This document shows, in pieces, positions 42,448 through 46,248 of a stretch of 46,248 nt of DNA. The notes beneath the pieces were generated by a model. The model ran no database searches and was not told the origin of the DNA. It saw only the letters and a program-made list of their open reading frames with translations. The stretch covers positions 1 to 46,248 of the forward strand of contig CAKZVT010000014.1 in the NCBI GenBank assembly GCA_937922435.1, written 5' to 3'. The stretch is from an uncultured Prevotella sp. GTDB lineage: Bacteria > Bacteroidota > Bacteroidia > Bacteroidales > Bacteroidaceae. How positions within the stretch are numbered: position 1 is the first letter of the stretch; the number at the start of each line of letters is the position of its first letter. The position numbers and the translations under genes are program-made.

Positions 42448-42975
42448 TTAGATTACAATCCTTTCCGTCCCCCCGTAAGGCACAAGATGCTTGAAGCAGT
42501 CTTCCTCCGGGAACAATCCGCCGTATATCCCGGCACAGATGAGCACGCCGCCATGCGCGAACACGGCCACGCGGCGGTACGGCTTTGTCTTCAGCTCGTC
42601 AAGGAACGACGACACGCGGGCGAACAAATCAGGGAAACTCTCGCCTCCCGTAGCCGCCAGGTGCATGTAGTCGTCATACCAGCGTTGCAGGTTTTCGTCC
42701 TCAATCTCGTCAAAGAGCTTCATCTCCCAGTCGCCCATGTTCATCTCCTTCAGGCGGTCGTCTACCACGGGCGACGGCCATCCGCAGTAAGCCGCGAGCT
42801 TACGCGCCCTCGTAAGGGGCGACGAATACACCGCGTCAAACGGCTCTGCGCCGAGCCGCCGCTTGGTCTCCGCGGCCTCGCTCTCGAACGTCGCCGCCAC
42901 AGGCACGTCGCTCCAGCCGTAGCAAGTGCCCTTGGGCACGCCCACGCTAGTATGCCTTACTAAAACAATCTCCAT
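42448..42975 (-). CDS. cobC: Alpha-ribazole phosphatase CobC (histidine phosphatase family)
   Basis: The 175-residue phosphoglycerate-mutase-fold phosphatase has catalytic His8 in VLVRHTSV, the region YSSPLTRARKLA, and a second histidine in VFAHGGVLICAG. CobC removes phosphate from alpha-ribazole phosphate (or from cobalamin phosphate) in nucleotide-loop assembly. The family alone cannot prove the substrate, but the gene overlaps cobS by 16 nt and follows cobU and cobT, which makes the assignment strong. Confidence 0.9.
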   Translation of the reverse strand: MEIVLVRHTSVGVPKGTCYGWSDVPVAATFESEAAETKRRLGAEPFDAVYSSPLTRARKLAAYCGWPSPVVDDRLKEMNMGDWEMKLFDEIEDENLQRWYDDYMHLAATGGESFPDLFARVSSFLDELKTKPYRRVAVFAHGGVLICAGIYGGLFPEEDCFKHLVPYGGTERIVI

Positions 42976-43778
42976 AACGCGTTATTGTTGAAAAACAGGT
43001 ATGACATGCAAAGATAGAACGAAAGCTCGGTCAGCAGGAACATCGCGCCGCAGCAGTCGCCAGTATATCCGCGCAGCCTTCGCCATATATAAAGGTACAT
43101 GAAGTACATAACCAAGCACGGGGCGAAGATGAGCACGTCCCAGCGGAGCATTCCGTCCGTCATGTAAAGCAGCAAGGCGAGCGGCAAGATGCCCTGGATG
43201 AAGAGCAGGATGCCGGCCTTCAACGTGATTTTACGGTACACCACGCCCGACTTTGCCTCGTCTTCCGTCCTGGCGTAAGGCATCATCGACACCACCTGCG
43301 ACGACACCATCTTGCAGAACGGGTCGCCTGCCAGCACGGCCAGCGCGGCCAGCGGCGCAGGCATTGACGACAAGGCAAAGAACAAGAGCAGGCCGTACAG
43401 CCCCAGTCCGATTACCCCGTAAGTGCCGATGCGCGAGTCTTTCATGATGTCGAGCGTGCGCCTGCGGTCGCCTCCGCCGCCACCGAAGCCGTCGAAGAAG
43501 TCGGCCAGGCCGTCCTCATGCAGCGCCCCGGTGAGCAGCACACGCGCCGCGAGGGCGAGGATTACGGCCACCGAATACGGCAAGACCATGCTTCCGAAGT
43601 AAATAACGGCGGCCATCACCGCGCCGGTAAGCCAGCCCGTAAGCGGCCAGAACTCTACAACAGCGCGGTAACTCTCGCGCGGCGGCTCGTGCAGACGCCA
43701 CAAGGGCAGGCGCGTAAAGAAGATGAACGCCGCCCAGACGGGGTCGTACCATTTAGAAGTATTTAGTGATATGCGCAT
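42960..43778 (-). CDS. cobS: Adenosylcobinamide-GDP ribazoletransferase CobS
   Basis: The 272-residue integral membrane protein joins adenosylcobinamide-GDP to alpha-ribazole. The motif GALHEDGLADFFDGFGGGG followed by RRRTLDIMKDSRIGTYG, at about 85-120, is diagnostic. Several hydrophobic helices follow (around 120-140, 190-215 and 250-265). It overlaps cobT by 26 nt and cobC by 16 nt, which indicates translational coupling. Confidence 0.95.
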   Translation of the reverse strand: MRISLNTSKWYDPVWAAFIFFTRLPLWRLHEPPRESYRAVVEFWPLTGWLTGAVMAAVIYFGSMVLPYSVAVILALAARVLLTGALHEDGLADFFDGFGGGGGDRRRTLDIMKDSRIGTYGVIGLGLYGLLLFFALSSMPAPLAALAVLAGDPFCKMVSSQVVSMMPYARTEDEAKSGVVYRKITLKAGILLFIQGILPLALLLYMTDGMLRWDVLIFAPCLVMYFMYLYIWRRLRGYTGDCCGAMFLLTELSFYLCMSYLFFNNNALWRLF

Positions 43779-44808
43779 TCTGAAAGTTGTTCATTTCGTT
43801 CAACATCCTCACCGCACTCTCGACAATGGGGTACGCGCAGAGTGCGCCGGTGCCCTCGCCGAGGCGCAGGCCGAGGCTCAACAGGGGCTCTGCACCAAGC
43901 ATTTCGAGCAGCCTGCGGTGGCCGCTCTCGTCGCCGACATGGCCGAAAACCATGTAGTCTATGGCTTCGGGATGCTTCATTACGGCGGCCAGTGCGCAGG
44001 CCGTCATTATGAAGCCGTCCACCAAAACCACCATTCTCAACTCGGCGGCGCGCAGCATCGCGCCCACGGCGGCCACCATCTCGAAGCCTCCGAAGTAGCG
44101 TATTATTGTGTCGAAGTCGTCACAGCAGGGCACGGTCTCTATGAAATGCTCAACGGCTTGGGCAAGAACCTCAAACTTATGGTTAACTCCTTCATCGTCA
44201 AGCCCTGCCCCCGCGCCCACGCATTCGGCAAGAGGCACGCCGCCTAAAAGGCTCATCCACACGCTCGAAGGCGACGTGTTGGCTATGCCCATCTCGCCTA
44301 TGCACACTATGTTGCAGCCGTCGGCATGGCACATGTCAACGAACTCCGCGCCTACATCCAACGCCCGGGCGTATTCCTCCACGCTCATGGCCGGGCCATA
44401 GAGGAAGTCGCGCGTGCCGCGTGCTATTTTACGGTTGAATATGTCAGGACAAGCTGACAGGTCATAGTCCACGCCCACATCAACAAGATACAGCCTGAAG
44501 CCGTGCTGGCGGCAAAACATGTTGACCCCTCCGCCGCCGTTGGCGAAGTTGAGCATCTGCTGCCACGTGATGTCGCGCGGCGACACGCTCACCCCCTCGC
44601 GCTCTATGCCGTGGTCGGCGGCGAAGAGCAGGTGGCACGGATGCGCCAGCCTCGGGCTTAGCGTCTGCTGCACAAGGCACAGCTGCATGGCCAGCGTCTC
44701 AAGCCTGCCCAGCGAACCTTTGGGCTTGTTGAGGTTGTCTATTTTATCCTGCACGGCCTGGCGCATGTCGTCGCCTACCGGTTTTATGTCAAAAGTCCTC
44801 GTTTCCAT
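43753..44808 (-). CDS. cobT: Nicotinate-nucleotide--DMB phosphoribosyltransferase CobT
   Basis: The 351-residue enzyme makes alpha-ribazole phosphate from dimethylbenzimidazole and nicotinate mononucleotide. Family features are LNKPKGSLGRLE near residue 25, ADHGIEREGVSV, NFANGGGGVN, GEMGIANTSPSS and a C-terminal EGTGALCAYPI. The start METRTFDIK was chosen; a much longer frame (70 more codons) runs back over the spacer and into cobU in a low-complexity way. An 88-bp spacer unit with 12-bp direct repeats separates it from cobU. Confidence 0.95.
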   Translation of the reverse strand: METRTFDIKPVGDDMRQAVQDKIDNLNKPKGSLGRLETLAMQLCLVQQTLSPRLAHPCHLLFAADHGIEREGVSVSPRDITWQQMLNFANGGGGVNMFCRQHGFRLYLVDVGVDYDLSACPDIFNRKIARGTRDFLYGPAMSVEEYARALDVGAEFVDMCHADGCNIVCIGEMGIANTSPSSVWMSLLGGVPLAECVGAGAGLDDEGVNHKFEVLAQAVEHFIETVPCCDDFDTIIRYFGGFEMVAAVGAMLRAAELRMVVLVDGFIMTACALAAVMKHPEAIDYMVFGHVGDESGHRRLLEMLGAEPLLSLGLRLGEGTGALCAYPIVESAVRMLNEMNNFQNAHITKYF

Positions 44809-44811
44809 AAT

Positions 44812-44911
44812 CTCACAATGTATTAACGTTTCGGCGTGACATTTATTTTTTACGGACAAGAGTAAACATCCTTTGTAGGGATGCGTCCTTACACAGATAC
44901 TCACAATGTAT
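44812..44911. mobile_element. 76-bp insert flanked by 12-bp direct repeats between cobU and cobT
   Basis: CTCACAATGTAT occurs at 44812-44823 and again at 44900-44911. Removing one copy plus the 76 bp between them gives cobU and cobT with only 4 nt between stop and start. The insert contains an 18-mer (44864-44881) identical to part of element C (45698-45715) and a GTAGGGA/TCCTTAC hairpin. Inference: a small element inserted at the junction and duplicated 12 bp of target. Confidence 0.7.
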
Positions 44912-45464
44912 CTGAAACAGCCCTGCCGGCCGCGCCTCCGCCCTTTACGTGCACGGGAATGCCGCACACCATGAGCACCACCTCGTCGGCACGGGCGGCC
45001 ACATACTGGTTCATCCACCCCTGCAAGTCGGTGAAGCGCCGCTGCACGGCGTTGCCGCTAACCTCTCCGCTGCCTATTTCGTTGGTCACGAAGATGAACG
45101 TAGCGTCCTGGCTGACAAACCTGTCAAACTCCTTTTTCATCTCCGCCAACGCCTCGTCAACCGTAGGCTGACGCTCGCCGCCGTCGCGCTCGAAGAAGAA
45201 GTTGGTGCACCACAGCGTCACGCAGTCGATGACAGCCACCCTGCCCTCTATGCTGTGGCGGCTCAGCCGCTTCTCCTCCTCAATGTTCTCCCACTGCGGG
45301 CCGCGCCTCTGCTTGTGCCGCCTGACGCGCTCCGCGAACTCGTCGTCCCACACATGCGCCGTAGCTATGTACACAGGCGCAGCCGACAGGCTCAACGCCA
45401 GCCGCTCGGCATACACGCTCTTGCCCGAACGCTGCCCACCTGTAACAAGTATAATCTTTCTCAT
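44901..45464 (-). CDS. cobU: Adenosylcobinamide kinase/guanylyltransferase CobU
   Basis: The 187-residue bifunctional enzyme phosphorylates adenosylcobinamide and adds GMP from GTP. The P-loop GGQRSGKS is at 9-16, the probable guanylylated His50 is in RVRRHKQRR, and CVTLWCTNFF and VTNEIGSGEV match the family. The start MRKIILVTGG was preferred over one 44 codons upstream because the P-loop strand begins there and the -7 box (45517-45524) lies in between. It is the first gene of the cob unit; no cobalamin riboswitch was recognised upstream. Confidence 0.95.
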   Translation of the reverse strand: MRKIILVTGGQRSGKSVYAERLALSLSAAPVYIATAHVWDDEFAERVRRHKQRRGPQWENIEEEKRLSRHSIEGRVAVIDCVTLWCTNFFFERDGGERQPTVDEALAEMKKEFDRFVSQDATFIFVTNEIGSGEVSGNAVQRRFTDLQGWMNQYVAARADEVVLMVCGIPVHVKGGGAAGRAVSDTL

Positions 45465-45516
45465 CGTAAGGTCAACAGCCGCCTTTCCATTTTTCAAAAA
45501 GCGGCCTACATGGGCA

Positions 45517-45524
45517 CAAAGATA
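45517..45524 (-). promoter_or_regulatory. -7 box for the cob operon
   Basis: The minus strand reads TATCTTTG, 53 nt upstream of the cobU start. The box lies at the end of a 79-bp repeat whose second copy is at 45872-45950. Confidence 0.6.
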
Positions 45525-45596
45525 ATGCAAAATTTCGGTTGAGCGAAATGAAAGCAAAATTGTTTTTGCTTGCATGAGCGTAAGAAATTTATCCAA
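45518..45596. repeat. 79-bp direct repeat, copy 1
   Basis: This sequence is the same as 45872-45950 except for two bases. It starts AAAGATAATGCAAAATTTCGG and contains a palindrome around AAAGCAAAATTG. It carries most of the cobU promoter. Confidence 0.85.
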
Positions 45597-45680
45597 GTCG
45601 AGCGCAATACAAAATAAAAGCTCTTTTCAGTCGCTTTTTATTTTTATTGCCGAAACGCAGCTTATCTTATCTAAATATAC
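45594..45680 (-). repeat. Dispersed promoter-bearing repeat, copy upstream of cobU
   Basis: On the minus strand this runs AGATAAGCTGCG, AATAAAAATAAAAA, TTTTATTTTG, GCTCGACTTGG, in the same order as 18073-18158 upstream of lplA. In this copy the terminal -7 box is degraded, and copy 1 of the 79-bp repeat supplies a box instead. Confidence 0.5.
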
Positions 45681-45682
45681 GT

Positions 45683-45866
45683 GAGTTCGGTATAAGAAAA
45701 CATCCTTTGTAGGGACATAATTCATTATGTCCGCACGTTCTGAAAGAACGTTTTTCATTTGCTGCGCTTGTATAATACGCCTCTTCGCGGCGTGCGGACA
45801 TAATGAATTATGTCCCTACAAAGGCTATTTCCGCTGCTTGTAAAAAATTACTGTTATACCGAACTC
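45683..45866. mobile_element. Element C: palindromic MITE-like element upstream of the cob operon
   Basis: The 184-bp element has 13-bp perfect ends (GAGTTCGGTATAA at 45683-45695 and its complement at 45854-45866, 17 bp with one mismatch if extended outwards). It also has an inner perfect 34-bp inverted repeat (45704-45737 and 45791-45824) containing TTTGTAGGGACATAA. No protein is encoded. It lies between the two copies of the 79-bp repeat. Confidence 0.8.
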
Positions 45867-45871
45867 GCGTT

Positions 45872-45950
45872 AAAGATAATGCAAAATTTCGGTTAAGCGA
45901 AATGAAAGCAAAATTGTTTTTGCTTTCATGAGCGTAAGAAATTTATCCAA
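45872..45950. repeat. 79-bp direct repeat, copy 2
   Basis: This copy matches 45518-45596 at 77 of 79 bases. The 12-mer AAAATTTCGGTT from its start recurs at 45949-45960, so a partial further unit follows. Confidence 0.85.
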
Positions 45951-46248
45951 AATTTCGGTTTTCTCCTACTTATTCATACCTATTTGACATATCAGGCACA
46001 TCCTTGTCATCCACCCGACAAGCACCGCATAACCGCCAAACGCCAATCGCCTGACAGTCAGCCACTTACCAATATGCCATCTTTTACACTGCAAAACACG
46101 GCCTTTCATGCGGTAAAACACGACCTTTTACAACGCAAAAAGCCATCTCTTGGGGTTCAGCCTCCGTGTTTCGGCGTAAGGGCTATAACATACATAGGGC
46201 CTCGAAGAGGTCCAACTATGCTTAACCGCATGTGGAGCGAAGCGGAAC
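45951..46248. other. Repeat-rich end of window, no gene seen
   Basis: This stretch contains degraded GGCCGTCTTT-family words (about 46076-46146). From about 46157 there is a sequence resembling a weathered GGTTCATCCG end, and then AACTATGCTTAACCGCATG at 46214-46232 as inside element B. Another B-like element probably continues past the window. Together with 45465-45950 there is no gene in the last 784 bp. Confidence 0.55.

Noticed and set aside
44812..45018. Extended N-terminus of CobT (70 extra codons)
   Set aside because: The extension is basic and low in complexity, overlaps cobU and crosses an insert; homologues start at about METRTFDIK.
45465..45950. Cobalamin riboswitch upstream of cobU
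   Set aside because: The conserved B12-box type sequence was not found on the minus strand; the region is made of repeats.

Overview
The window looks like a chromosomal segment of a Bacteroidales bacterium, most likely Prevotella-like. The pointers are: many genes preceded by the Bacteroidota -7 box TAnnTTTG(C) with no obvious Shine-Dalgarno sequence; Bacteroidota-type families (DUF4861, DUF4923, the TamA-like lipoprotein TamL); a long Ala/Glu-rich extension on ribosomal protein S16; C-terminal tails of the type IX secretion kind; and AT-rich, repeat-filled spacers between GC-rich genes. No tRNA, rRNA, CRISPR array or prophage was seen.

Layout. 1-1601: a probable insertion-sequence end abutting a HipBA-like pair whose HipA is cut short. 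2340-13955: a DUF4861 protein, the envelope protein TamB, S16, a DUF4923 protein, a metallo-beta-lactamase-fold hydrolase, a small lipoprotein, TamL and a TrmH/SpoU RNA methyltransferase. 14078-17552: a secreted subtilisin and a GLUG-repeat surface protein. 18236-25088: lipoate ligase plus a complete glycine cleavage system (lplA-gcvT-gcvH-gcvPA-gcvPB-lpdA). 25729-27575: HIT protein, trmD and a DUF805 protein. 27894-34541 (minus strand): recJ-recQ and pepP followed by a C1 peptidase. 35386-40734: ffh, folD, a small TPR protein and a four-subunit 2-oxoacid:ferredoxin oxidoreductase. 41383-45464 (minus strand): a VOC protein, a nucleotidyltransferase-like protein and the cobU-cobT-cobS-cobC block for cobalamin nucleotide-loop assembly. 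The last 0.8 kb is repeats.

How the genes work together. LplA supplies lipoate to GcvH, and P, T, H and L proteins turn glycine into CO2, ammonia and methylene-THF, which FolD interconverts. The 2-oxoacid oxidoreductase feeds ferredoxin. TamB and TamL are the inner- and outer-membrane-side partners of one envelope machine, although three minus-strand genes and one plus-strand gene separate them.

The most unusual content is between the genes. (1) Spacers carry short arrays of about four 7- to 9-base units. In four spacers a second array in inverted orientation faces the first, and the first array often includes the stop codon of the upstream gene. (2) There are several palindromic, MITE-like elements: two share 24-bp ends beginning GGTTCATCCGCA, two share a long REP-like palindrome, and one lies just upstream of cobU. 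(3) A 76-bp insert flanked by 12-bp direct repeats splits what was a 4-nt cobU/cobT junction. (4) A hairpin family with core GGCCGTCTTT recurs in six spacers, including divergent ones where it cannot be a terminator. All of these were read by eye; no search or folding was run.
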